Origin: an uncultured Psychrobacter sp.
Lineage (GTDB): Bacteria > Pseudomonadota > Gammaproteobacteria > Pseudomonadales > Moraxellaceae
NCBI RefSeq assembly: GCF_947500265.1
Contig: NZ_CANMRN010000002.1
Coordinates: 512,454 to 576,453 of the forward strand
Length of the DNA: 64,000 bases
Direction: 5' to 3'
Part shown: one piece after another, positions 1 through 8,827 of the stretch
How the letters are laid out: the number at the start of each line of letters is the position of its first letter
How positions within the stretch are numbered: the first letter of the stretch is position 1
Program-made: the position numbers and the translations under genes
Notes under the pieces: generated by a model
What the model was told of the DNA's origin: nothing
Databases searched by the model: none
What the model saw: the letters and a program-made list of their open reading frames with translations, nothing else

Positions 1-709
1 TCGTTTAGCAAGCAATTCATTGTTGGAGTGTGTGGTGGTTGGTCGTAACATCGCAGCCAACTTGCCACGTTACTTAACAAAATTGGATCGCTTAAAGAAC
101 TTAGAAGCTTTAGAGAAAACGGCTGAAGCTTTAGAAAAAATGGCACAGCCACATACGACTGCCTATTATGAACTGCATCAGTTAGCTGCCGACATTTGGC
201 AATCCCCGACACTAGAAAACACGCAATTTGTTATCTTGCCCTCTTCTAAGCAGTCATCACTCCCAAATTATAAGGTCGATAAAGCATTTCATTCTGACGT
301 AGATATTGCAGAGATAACTATAGCGTTGAAAGCTCTTTTGACAGCCAATATGGGCATCACACGTAGTGCCAAACAATTAGAGCAAGCATTGCGACAAATT
401 GAGCAGTGGCAAGAGTCAATTGAACATACTGAAACCATGCTATCTGATATGAGTAGTAAAGCTCCTACTACTGACAGTGAGCTTGACATTTTTCAATTGG
501 TGAGGCAATTAGCGTTAGCAACGATGATTGTCCAATCGGCTTATCAGCGTTTTGAAAGTCGCGGTGGGCATTATCGTGAGGATTATCCTAACTTAGCTGA
601 AACGCCTTTAACCAGTATCATTCTGCCATTAAGAAAAACTACGCTTCACTCTATTAATCACATTATAGAAGACGAGAGTTATCCGATACCTGTTACTGAC
701 CATATTTAA
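1..709 (+). CDS. nadB: L-aspartate oxidase, C-terminal part (cut by window start)
   Basis: This is the C-terminal part of L-aspartate oxidase, the FAD enzyme that oxidises L-aspartate to iminoaspartate in the first step of de novo NAD synthesis. The frame is open to the window edge (R-L-A-S-N-S-L-L-E-C), so the gene starts upstream. The TTG at 20 is an internal Leu codon. Visible family hallmarks are the FAD-contact segment SNSLLECVVVGRNIA at the start and ESRGGHYREDYP near the C-terminus, which is typical of the NadB/SdhA family. The stretch between them is helical, as in the NadB C-terminal domain. An SdhA-type flavoprotein is the alternative, but the spacing and the SNSLLE motif favour NadB. 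Confidence 0.88.
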   Translation, partial: RLASNSLLECVVVGRNIAANLPRYLTKLDRLKNLEALEKTAEALEKMAQPHTTAYYELHQLAADIWQSPTLENTQFVILPSSKQSSLPNYKVDKAFHSDVDIAEITIALKALLTANMGITRSAKQLEQALRQIEQWQESIEHTETMLSDMSSKAPTTDSELDIFQLVRQLALATMIVQSAYQRFESRGGHYREDYPNLAETPLTSIILPLRKTTLHSINHIIEDESYPIPVTDHI

Positions 710-830
710 GCCTACGACAGATAACAGCCAAACCCATCAAGGGTTATATCTAACACTATAGTTAAAGAGGCATTTAAGCTATCATTATGGATAGGCTTAA
801 AATATTATCTCTTTTTTGAGTGTCCATGGT

Positions 831-1724
831 ATGGCTTCTGATATTGTGTTTGTGATTGCCCTGATGATAATCGTCAGTTTGGCTTGGAGTGTACTTGCCG
901 TACCTCGTCTGCGCAAACGCTTGCCAAAAATCTACCTGATAGCCCGCTCGTGGTGGTTAATGCTCGTCGCGCTCTGCACTTGCTATGTGATTGCAAAAAT
1001 AACGAACGATACGCAAGGTTCTCATTTGCAAGTATATCCCTATCAATGGCTGCTCATTTTATTTTTTATATTAATTGGTTTACGCGGCAGCTACGAGATT
1101 AAACGCCTATGGTGTTTACGCAGTAAAGCCGCACTCATTCATAAACTCCAAGCTAAAGGCTTACAGCCAAGTACGCTCCTGCTACCGAAAATCTCTCTCA
1201 ATCTGACTCAACACTATACGCGGCTCAACTCCTTAGATCTGCTACTGAGTGCTGCATTTATCTCACTCATCATTAGCCTTATTGTCTTGCAGCAATTGAC
1301 CTGGCAACGCGAACAATATGGCGTTTTACTCTTCGTATTATTTGCCAGTCAGTTTAATGATATTGCCCAATATCTATGTGGGCGACTGCTTGGACGTAAG
1401 CTGTTTAAACGAGGTCTAGCACCGACTATTAGCCCGAATAAAAGCATTGAAGGTGCTATCTTTGGCAGTTTAGTTGCGGCGATATTGGCAGCAGTATTAG
1501 GTCTTTGGCTCACTCCTTTTGATTGGTGGGTCTGTCTATTAGCTGCCTATGGCTTGGCTGTGAGCGGTATCTTTGGAGACTTATTAGAATCAGCATTTAA
1601 ACGCCAGCACGGGGTGAAAGATACCGGAACGATGCTCGCTGGTCATGGTGGGGTATTAGATCGGATAGACAGTTTGCTGATTGGCGTGCCAGTATTTACC
1701 CTATTGTACTGGTTACTTGGTTAA
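831..1724 (+). CDS. CDP-diglyceride synthetase family protein (CdsA/YnbB-like)
   Basis: An integral membrane phosphatidate cytidylyltransferase-type protein with about eight hydrophobic segments. The family makes CDP-diacylglycerol from phosphatidate and CTP at the inner membrane. The CdsA signature lies near the C-terminus: [13 protein letters not shown] followed by [10 protein letters not shown]. The ATG at 831 gives 297 residues, close to the remembered size of E. coli YnbB (about 298); a TTG at 816 in frame would add five residues. It converges on a minus-strand operon containing YnbA- and YnbC-like domains, so it is more likely the accessory YnbB-type paralogue than the essential housekeeping CdsA. 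Only 26 bp separate its stop from that of the SDR gene. Confidence 0.85.
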   Translation: MASDIVFVIALMIIVSLAWSVLAVPRLRKRLPKIYLIARSWWLMLVALCTCYVIAKITNDTQGSHLQVYPYQWLLILFFILIGLRGSYEIKRLWCLRSKAALIHKLQAKGLQPSTLLLPKISLNLTQHYTRLNSLDLLLSAAFISLIISLIVLQQLTWQREQYGVLLFVLFASQFNDIAQYLCGRLLGRKLFKRGLAPTISPNKSIEGAIFGSLVAAILAAVLGLWLTPFDWWVCLLAAYGLAVSGIFGDLLESAFKRQHGVKDTGTMLAGHGGVLDRIDSLLIGVPVFTLLYWLLG

Positions 1725-1750
1725 ACCTAGTCAAAATATTGATAGCCATA

Positions 1751-2578
1751 CTATCTGGCTTTATCCAGTTTACTGCGCAATATCCAATTGAGCACAGGCT
1801 TAGGTAAATGATTTAAGGCACTCGTGATATAGCGCATCGAGCGTGGAAATATCGCCAGTTCTACGTCATCGTCAATCGCTTGCATAATATGATCAACCGC
1901 TGTCTGCGTGCTCATGATAAATGGCTTATGGCTAGCCTCGCCATCGTTTAAATCACGTAATGCTTGGGTATCGATATAGCCTGAAGCAATACAGTTTACT
2001 TGGATATCATAAGGTACAAGTGCTGCTCGATAAGCGCTAGCCGTAGCAACCATTGCGCGCTTGCTTTTGGCATAAAGACTGGCATAGGGATAATCTATCG
2101 TGCCTGCGATAGAGGCAATACAGATGAGGCTAGGTCTATCACCTTTAGTCAAATCCAACGCCTGACGCGGTTGTTTTAACTGCTGCTTCAACTGACTGCT
2201 TGCCCATCTAAAAACTTGCTCAAACACCTGTAAATTAATCGCTAGCATTTGGTCGCTATCTGCTTGATTTAGGTGATGGATACACTCATTGGTATAGCTA
2301 CCAGCACTATAGATCAGTCTTTGAAATGGAATACCTGACAAACTGTCTAATAACGTTCGCGTTTGACTTGGGTCAGTTAAGTCGCATACATAAGTCACAA
2401 TAGCAGGATGCTGGCTATTGATATCGGCTATCTTTGCTGTGTTACTTCCAACAACGCTCACTTGCCAGCCAAGCGTCTGATGATGCAACGCCAAAGCTAA
2501 GCCAAGGCCACTTGTACCACCAACGATAATGATATGCGGCGCATGGTTTCTATTGATACCTTTTGCGAGGTTTTTCAT
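1751..2578 (-). CDS. Short-chain dehydrogenase/reductase
   Basis: A classical SDR with an N-terminal Rossmann fold: the nucleotide-binding glycine motif is GGTSGLGLA at about residues 20-28. The catalytic serine lies in CIASIAG and the Y-x3-K pair is YAKSK, so the enzyme looks intact. It would catalyse an NAD(P)-dependent oxidation or reduction; the substrate cannot be read from the sequence. Its ATG overlaps the stop of the upstream patatin-like gene by four bases (ATGA), which implies translational coupling. Being last in an operon with a CDP-alcohol phosphotransferase/hydrolase/methyltransferase fusion suggests a lipid or lipid-headgroup substrate (inference). Confidence 0.85.
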   Translation of the reverse strand: MKNLAKGINRNHAPHIIIVGGTSGLGLALALHHQTLGWQVSVVGSNTAKIADINSQHPAIVTYVCDLTDPSQTRTLLDSLSGIPFQRLIYSAGSYTNECIHHLNQADSDQMLAINLQVFEQVFRWASSQLKQQLKQPRQALDLTKGDRPSLICIASIAGTIDYPYASLYAKSKRAMVATASAYRAALVPYDIQVNCIASGYIDTQALRDLNDGEASHKPFIMSTQTAVDHIMQAIDDDVELAIFPRSMRYITSALNHLPKPVLNWILRSKLDKAR

Positions 2579-3771
2579 AATTTATGCTGCTGTATATAGT
2601 TGACCGTACGCTGATAGCCATATTGCCATTGCGCCTGCATTTGCTGCACAAAACCGTCATAGTCGCTGTGTATTAGCTCAACGGTCATTTGCTTTAGGTT
2701 AAAACGCTTTTGCACATTTTGCCCTCTCAGTTGCTGGTCGTTATCTGCAAATGGTAACCAATGTAGCTGACGGTTGTTGCTAGCCGTATTAGTGTGCGAC
2801 GACCCTTCCATCGGTTGATAACCGTGTACTGCTGCCAAGCGCTCATTGGGATCGAAACCAAAGACGCGCTGAATCGCGGGAGCTGCCAGCCATGAATCAT
2901 AACCTGCCTTGGTCTCTGCAAATACGCTGTGACCTAACTGACAGGCTAGCTCAATCGGTGTCAGATTGATCACACCTCCCAAGCACCAGCCAAGCTCTGT
3001 GATATGTGTTGGCGGTAGATAGTACATGTCAGCCATAGACGCGCGAATCACTGGGGCAAAATCCCATTGCGTCTGTACCTTTACAGACAGGTGTATGCGT
3101 CCATTTGCAAAGGTGTGCACAGGTGACGTCATTTGCTCGTCGACCAGACCTGATACAGAATTTGGTAAATTTGCTAAGCACGGCGGCGCAAATAACAACT
3201 CTTGCAGTACAGGTTTTTTATTACATAAGGCATCAGCAGGTGCTTGATACAGTCGGCTAGCAATGATAGCTATCTCTGGCGTTGTTTTATCAGCAGCGCC
3301 ACCTTTCTTGCTACCAGTAGCGAACCGCGACAGCTCATCTAGCCAGTACTGCTCGTTATCGATACGAAACATCGCTAACTGCTGTAACTCATTTAACAGT
3401 CGCTCGTAGCTGTCTGCTTGACGTTGTCTTTGTCCATTATCCTTTTGCTTTGATAACCGCCAACGTTTGAGTGCATGGGTCATATAGCGCAGCTTTAGAC
3501 GTTTATTGGCTTCCTCTGGTGCGACCTGTCTGATTGCAGTGATGACACGATACAACTCACGGCTGCACATCAGCGCTTGCAAATCTTTAGGGTCAGGCGC
3601 AAGTTGTACTAAGTAAGCAGACAAACTACCACCGCAAGTACCAACGATAATGTCTGGCGTCAAATCATGCGCTGCTAGTGCTGCATAACTGCCCAAATAA
3701 TAACCAAAACGTGAGCCTCCGCCTGAAAATAGCTGAACACGCTCGTAAGGCTTAACCTGCTGATTATTCAT
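2575..3771 (-). CDS. Patatin-like protein with non-canonical catalytic residues
   Basis: A 398-residue protein with a patatin-phospholipase layout. The oxyanion-hole loop SGGGSRFG is at residues 16-23 and the nucleophile-elbow strand DIIVGTCGGSLSA at 40-52. However, the usual G-x-S-x-G serine is replaced by Cys46, and the catalytic D-G-[GA] is L-G-G at 264-266 (context GWCLGGVINLTPIELA). I checked both substitutions against the DNA. It may therefore be a pseudo-hydrolase, a Cys-nucleophile enzyme or a binding or scaffold protein. It sits three bases after the YnbA-YnbC fusion stop and overlaps the SDR start, so it is firmly part of that operon. Residues 100-130 are rich in Arg, Lys and Gln, consistent with membrane-surface contact (inference). 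Confidence 0.82.
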   Translation of the reverse strand: MNNQQVKPYERVQLFSGGGSRFGYYLGSYAALAAHDLTPDIIVGTCGGSLSAYLVQLAPDPKDLQALMCSRELYRVITAIRQVAPEEANKRLKLRYMTHALKRWRLSKQKDNGQRQRQADSYERLLNELQQLAMFRIDNEQYWLDELSRFATGSKKGGAADKTTPEIAIIASRLYQAPADALCNKKPVLQELLFAPPCLANLPNSVSGLVDEQMTSPVHTFANGRIHLSVKVQTQWDFAPVIRASMADMYYLPPTHITELGWCLGGVINLTPIELACQLGHSVFAETKAGYDSWLAAPAIQRVFGFDPNERLAAVHGYQPMEGSSHTNTASNNRQLHWLPFADNDQQLRGQNVQKRFNLKQMTVELIHSDYDGFVQQMQAQWQYGYQRTVNYIQQHKL

Positions 3772-3774
3772 CTA

Positions 3775-6480
3775 TTACTCGTTATCAGCTAATGCAGTTT
3801 TAATCGCTAACGAAACAGTAAAGATACCAAAGCGATCGATACGCATCGTGACTTTCTTAAAGCCTGCCCGTTCAACCAATTGATCCATTTCCGCCTGCGA
3901 ACGGCAACGCATCACCCAACTACTGCCACGGTGATTGTTTAGTGTTTTACTGATAAATTCCTGTTCAGGGTGCCACGGTTGGTTGGTATAAATCAGATAA
4001 CCGCCCGATTTTAAACTGTCATAAATACCAGCCAATGCCGTCGCTGGTAGCGCATTATCAGAGAACAGTTCAAATAACCCAGAGGCAATAGCAAGATCTG
4101 ATTTTTTAGTATCGGTACTAGTATCATTCGTATCTGCATCAATATAACTGGCAGGATCAAAGGCGTCCTTTTGACTGGTCATTATTCGATTGCTCATGGC
4201 CAAATGCTCTGCCTTTGCTTGCAATGCCTGTATATTATGCATCTCATAATCACGCAGCTCAGCATACAAATCTGCAAACTCTGTCAGCAGATCAAATGTA
4301 TAAAAACCATGTCCACTAGCGATATCTAACAGTTTTGGTCGGTATGGTTTATTACTACTTTGGTTTTTATCTTCGATATCTGCGAGTGCTAAGCGTGCCA
4401 ATTCCAATATATGCTCGCGGCGAATACGAATACCTTGCCAGCCGATATTATTTAAATAAAACTTATCTACTGCCTGTCCAAATTTATTCTGACCGCTAGG
4501 CTTATTGTAATAGACATGATCTAGCGAATGACCAGAATCAAATCCATGCTCAAGCCCTGTAGCAATCGCATCGCTGACATGACCAAACTTCTGCATCGCA
4601 AAACGGGTAATCGCAAAGTTTGGATTGAATGGTTTAATCGCCAAACGATCTACTTTATCTTTACTGGCACTGTTTAAGTGAGCCGTACTCAAATCAGGGG
4701 CTTGGACTGGTGTGCTAAATATTTCCTCAGCAAACTCAATACAGTCGGCAAAGACATCGGCTTTATTGGTCTCATGAAAGATTGCATGATAGCTGTCTGG
4801 ATACAACTGCCAGCGTTTAATCGGTGTGTTAATCGCCTCATAGAATTTCCGCTCAGCCTGCTTATCGACCACATAATCCTTACCCGCGCATAAGACAAAC
4901 GTCGGTACAGTAATAGCGCCAGCATCATCGAGTAAACGCTGACCCGTCGCATGAGTGTCGATGAGTAAGTCGGTCGAGATACTGTTGGAGATTAATGGAT
5001 CAGCATTGTAGGCTTGCTGCGCGTCTTTATCATGAGTCAGTACTTGTGCTTTAACATAGCTGCTGACACGTGACATCAGACCTAACGTACGTGCCACCTT
5101 TAGCGATGGTATAGCAAAGGGCAGATACAGACGAATACTGAGCGCAGGCGTGCCAAGTATCATGCCGCGAATATTGGGCGCGTAATCATGTACCCATGCT
5201 ACTGCCAATACCGCGCCGATACTACTAGCGACAATCAATGTATCCTCGATAGCAATACCTGTTTGCCCAATCACCAGTTGTACAAAACCTTCTAAATCTC
5301 GCTCAAGCTCGGTAACGCTCTCAGCATGATCTTTGATACCCCCTGAGCGCCCATTACCGCGCGCATCCCAAGCAAATACTTGATAGCCAGCTGTTGCAAA
5401 CTGCTCTCCTAGCTCTGCCAATCGCCCCGAATGCTCATGCCCTCGATGCAATAAAATAACTTGGCGTGATGGTTGGTTGGTTGGCTTGATATCTTCTAAA
5501 GGCATCGTTAGCCAATAGCGATAATAAATAGCCGTGCCGTCATAAGCGTTATAACAGCTTTCACCATTGATGATTTTAGATGCAGGCAAGTCCAAACCAA
5601 TACTGGCCTGTTCTTCGAATTTTTGACTATCAACGGTTGTGGTTGGCATTTCTTTGAACTCCAATGGGCGAGCGTTATCAGTAGAAGTATTTGGCAAAAC
5701 AACAGTAAGAGATAGTGAGTTGTTTGTTGACTCACCCAGTACGGATCGCAGCTGAGGTGGGTTACGCCTCAAGTATAACTCTGCCATATAACGTAGTCGA
5801 TTGAGACAGGTCTTTAGTAGCATTATCTCTGTTAGTATAAATAATTGACCTATTCTGACGGCAGGCGAAGCCATCTGTCCTTTAATACTTACTGGCACTT
5901 TGGCTCTGCTACCCATAAAGGCACCAAGCATACCTAATAGGAAGGCGCGGTCGCTTTTGCCCAAAGGCCCTTGGTTAGCACGAACACCTAACATGGTATT
6001 ACTAGTAACGCCCAACAGCTCGGTGCCAATACTAAGCGCGATCAGAGCAGTGATATGATGCTGAGAAGTTGATATATTCGTTGGTAAGTTGGCTGTTAAA
6101 TTTTGCCATTCTTTATTATTGATATGATGCGTCAGAATATGAGGCGCCAGACTCGCTAATAGCGCCGTATCGGCAACCATATCACCTACCTCGTTTAACA
6201 CGGCTCCTAGCCTTGATGCCTGTCCATGCTCACGCGCCATCATGCCATCGATGGCATTGAGTGCCATACGTACAAACAATGATGATGGTAATAAAAGCCA
6301 CAGCCGCTGCTGTTCAGCCGCTGGTTTGGCAATGATATAGGCAGTACCGATACTCAATAAAACAGCGGATACCGTCACTTGGTTAGCGGTAATATTTTGC
6401 TCAACCAGCGACTTACTTATCGGGCGTAGTTGATTTTGAAACTGAGTTTTGAGCTGATATAGCGACATGAGTCTAGCCAA
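3775..6480 (-). CDS. Trifunctional fusion: CDP-alcohol phosphotransferase + alpha/beta hydrolase + methyltransferase (YnbA-YnbC-like)
   Basis: A 901-residue fusion. Residues 1-240 are a membrane CDP-alcohol phosphatidyltransferase with the modified motif N75-x2-DG-x2-AR-x8-G-x3-N-x3-D100; the first and third classical Asp are Asn, as I recall for E. coli YnbA. Residues 245-305 form a Ser/Thr/Asn-rich linker. Residues 305-590 are an alpha/beta hydrolase: HRGHEHSG at 345-352, nucleophile elbow ASSIG at 418-422 with Ser420, candidate Asp535 (GKDYVVD) and His565 (SYHAIFH). Residues 610-901 are a class I SAM methyltransferase with motif I LLDIASGHG at 717-725. In E. coli these activities are encoded by separate ynbA and ynbC genes. 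It is first in an operon with the patatin-like and SDR genes. The lipid product is unknown. Confidence 0.9.
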   Translation of the reverse strand: MARLMSLYQLKTQFQNQLRPISKSLVEQNITANQVTVSAVLLSIGTAYIIAKPAAEQQRLWLLLPSSLFVRMALNAIDGMMAREHGQASRLGAVLNEVGDMVADTALLASLAPHILTHHINNKEWQNLTANLPTNISTSQHHITALIALSIGTELLGVTSNTMLGVRANQGPLGKSDRAFLLGMLGAFMGSRAKVPVSIKGQMASPAVRIGQLFILTEIMLLKTCLNRLRYMAELYLRRNPPQLRSVLGESTNNSLSLTVVLPNTSTDNARPLEFKEMPTTTVDSQKFEEQASIGLDLPASKIINGESCYNAYDGTAIYYRYWLTMPLEDIKPTNQPSRQVILLHRGHEHSGRLAELGEQFATAGYQVFAWDARGNGRSGGIKDHAESVTELERDLEGFVQLVIGQTGIAIEDTLIVASSIGAVLAVAWVHDYAPNIRGMILGTPALSIRLYLPFAIPSLKVARTLGLMSRVSSYVKAQVLTHDKDAQQAYNADPLISNSISTDLLIDTHATGQRLLDDAGAITVPTFVLCAGKDYVVDKQAERKFYEAINTPIKRWQLYPDSYHAIFHETNKADVFADCIEFAEEIFSTPVQAPDLSTAHLNSASKDKVDRLAIKPFNPNFAITRFAMQKFGHVSDAIATGLEHGFDSGHSLDHVYYNKPSGQNKFGQAVDKFYLNNIGWQGIRIRREHILELARLALADIEDKNQSSNKPYRPKLLDIASGHGFYTFDLLTEFADLYAELRDYEMHNIQALQAKAEHLAMSNRIMTSQKDAFDPASYIDADTNDTSTDTKKSDLAIASGLFELFSDNALPATALAGIYDSLKSGGYLIYTNQPWHPEQEFISKTLNNHRGSSWVMRCRSQAEMDQLVERAGFKKVTMRIDRFGIFTVSLAIKTALADNE

Positions 6481-6733
6481 ATATTTTCAGTACTTTAATG
6501 TAGCAACAAAAGTTTATAAGGTAAAGAATTACAAAGCACTCAAAAACGTTCAAACATTTCGAAAAAGATATTTATTATCATCATTATAAGCGTCCAGTTT
6601 TTTCCATTTTAGTCAACAACGACCAATGATTTGCAATGAATCTTAGTGGCTCATATCAATACTGTTAACCTTATATGGTACAATCTTCAGCTTCTTAAAA
6701 ACGCCTTATTAAAAATGCTGCGAGCCCGTCATC

Positions 6734-7645
6734 ATGGAAAGCCTAGTCACCCTTGTTCTGGTATTAATGCCAATGTTTATTGGCTTTGCCATTCCGTCTA
6801 ACCCTACTATGACAAAAGTGGCCGACAAAGGTCTATCATATCTAGTATTTATCATCCTGGCGTTGATCGGTATTGAACTGTCTCAGGTAGAAGGTCTAGG
6901 CAATCAGCTGGGTGAAATTGCGCTGTATGTCACCGTCCTATCAATATTAACAATTGGTACAGGATTGTTTGCGCTTATGGTGTTTGACCATCTGCGTCCG
7001 TGGCATGCCAAAAAACCAAGTGTAAAATCTAAAGAGCATCGGGTGAGCATTCGAGGTAGCTTGGCGCAAGTGGTTTGTGTGGTGATTGGGATGGTGATTG
7101 GCTATTTCTTGCCTGCTGATTATATGCCGCCTGAAAACTCTATGACCGTCATGCTGATGATTTTGATATTACTGGTTGGTATAGGCTTAAAAGGCTCGGG
7201 CATCACCTTAAAAGAAGTATTACTCAATAAACGCGGCGTAGAAATGAGTGTCATCTTTACGCTAGCGGTATTGGCAGGCGGGCTTATATTTGCGCTACTA
7301 TTTACGGATGTGTCATGGACGAAAGGCTTAGCGCTATCGTCGGGGTTTGGTTGGTACTCGCTCTCAGCGATTGTCATGACCGATGCTTATGGCGCGGTTT
7401 GGGGTAGTGTCGCGTTATTCAATGACTTGGTACGTGAGTTCTTTGCGTTAATCTTTATTCCGGTATTTATGCGCAAATACCCTTCTGCCGCGGTTGGGCT
7501 TGGCGGCGCGACCAGCTTAGACTTTACCTTGCCTATCATTCAACAGTCAGGTGGTCTAAAAGTCGTGCCACTAGCGATTAGCTTTGGTTTCCTAATTAAT
7601 ATTGTCTCGCCAGTACTGATGGTGTTTTTCTCAGCATTGGGATAA
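6734..7645 (+). CDS. lysO: LysO-family lysine exporter
   Basis: A 303-residue inner-membrane protein with about eight to nine hydrophobic helices. It matches the LysO (formerly YbjE, DUF340) family, which exports L-lysine and confers resistance to the toxic analogue thialysine. Recognisable family stretches are the N-terminal helices around IILALIGIELS and the conserved central segment SGFGWYSLSAIVMTDAYGA. Its length matches E. coli LysO (about 299). It is monocistronic: the upstream gene is divergent and the downstream gene convergent. The 250-bp leader may hold regulatory sites, but I could not recognise a lysine riboswitch. Confidence 0.88.
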   Translation: MESLVTLVLVLMPMFIGFAIPSNPTMTKVADKGLSYLVFIILALIGIELSQVEGLGNQLGEIALYVTVLSILTIGTGLFALMVFDHLRPWHAKKPSVKSKEHRVSIRGSLAQVVCVVIGMVIGYFLPADYMPPENSMTVMLMILILLVGIGLKGSGITLKEVLLNKRGVEMSVIFTLAVLAGGLIFALLFTDVSWTKGLALSSGFGWYSLSAIVMTDAYGAVWGSVALFNDLVREFFALIFIPVFMRKYPSAAVGLGGATSLDFTLPIIQQSGGLKVVPLAISFGFLINIVSPVLMVFFSALG

Positions 7646-7709
7646 TAGCCATAACTCCAGTTTAAATCTAGTGAGATTACATCTCAATGACAGATGATTT
7701 GAAAGTGTT

Positions 7710-8681
7710 TTATTGGTAGATATTTGCATTGTCTCGACAATGCTGCTTAACCACATCTAACCATCTTTCATACCAATACCATTGCTGCTCAATCTTTACG
7801 CCATATCCTTTTGAATTATTTTTTGCATCTAAAGATTGCCATAATTTTGTATGATGATGAATCGAGAAACCTGCAAATCCAGCATTATTCATTATCTCTT
7901 TGATCTTACTAGGTCGATATTTAACTTTCTCAGTCTCTTTTATTAACTGATACTCTGTATTTACCTTTGCAGCCAATGGATCATCTGGTTTTAAGAACTC
8001 AATTACTTTATCTGCTTGTCCTCTTTTATTAACAGTTTTGGGCACAAACAATATTCTATAAGCATACTTCGGACTGCCAAAATCTTCGTCTGAAACAGAG
8101 TTATCAAAGCGAGTTACATAACTTTTAATATTACTAGGTAAATCCTCAAACTCTGATAAAAGATCTTTTTGTTCCTCGGATATGCTTGAGAACTGTAAGC
8201 TAAATGATAAATGTTTTTCTATACCGAACTCTTTACCAAAAAACTTACAGATGTAGTAATTATAGTTTAAACAGCATGCCTGATATCTAGCACTCAAACT
8301 ATCATCAATCCTAGACGTCATCTGATGCTCAATCTCATGACGTAAGCCTATTAAAAACTTTAAATTTAAGGTAGACTCTCTATCTATTGGGCTATTCGTA
8401 TTATCTAAACATCGCTCAAGCTCCCAATGTTTATATGCGCCATGTTTAGTTCTATCAAAGATTTTACGTTGATTTGGCTTTTTATAATAACGATAATCAA
8501 TATTTTTATCTTCATAATAAGCATGTAAAAGATACGTCCAACTAATTATGATTAAGACTGAGAATGCTTCCGACTTGAACGTAATATTAGGATTGTTAAA
8601 TATCTGAACTGCTGCCAAAGCAGACTCTCTCGACTTTTTAACCAATTCGTATTTTTTCGTACCCTTTCTAAGAATACTCAT
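7710..8681 (-). CDS. DUF3644 domain protein with HEPN-like R-H-x3-H motif
   Basis: A 323-residue soluble protein. The N-terminal half (KSRESALAAVQIFNNP, then KSEAFSVLIIISWTYLLHAYY at residues 36-56) matches the DUF3644 family as I remember it. Residues 111-120 read IGLRHEIEHQ, giving R114-x4-H119, the arrangement of the HEPN superfamily RNase motif. The C-terminal half is charged, with an aromatic-rich segment EQQWYWYERW. It starts at an ATG preceded by AAAAGGAT. Codon use is more AT-rich than in the flanking lysO and ubiquinone genes, which suggests horizontal gain. Function is unknown; toxin-like or anti-phage RNase activity is inference only. Confidence 0.75.
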   Translation of the reverse strand: MSILRKGTKKYELVKKSRESALAAVQIFNNPNITFKSEAFSVLIIISWTYLLHAYYEDKNIDYRYYKKPNQRKIFDRTKHGAYKHWELERCLDNTNSPIDRESTLNLKFLIGLRHEIEHQMTSRIDDSLSARYQACCLNYNYYICKFFGKEFGIEKHLSFSLQFSSISEEQKDLLSEFEDLPSNIKSYVTRFDNSVSDEDFGSPKYAYRILFVPKTVNKRGQADKVIEFLKPDDPLAAKVNTEYQLIKETEKVKYRPSKIKEIMNNAGFAGFSIHHHTKLWQSLDAKNNSKGYGVKIEQQWYWYERWLDVVKQHCRDNANIYQ

Positions 8682-8827
8682 CTTAAAATCCTTTTATTTT
8701 TCTAATCAAATACTGACGTATGCAGCTTAGAAACATCAAGATAAAATTCATTCAACTCGTCATCTTTTCTCATCGAAAAGCTAAGTTCTTACTTATTACT
8801 CTTCTGGTCATTCAAGAAGGAACACCC

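Noticed and set aside
20..22. TTG at 20 as the start of the first gene
   Set aside because: The frame is open to the window edge and the residues upstream continue the NadB FAD-contact segment, so the codon is internal.
6481..6733. Lysine riboswitch upstream of lysO
   Set aside because: No conserved lysine riboswitch core could be recognised in the 250-bp leader.
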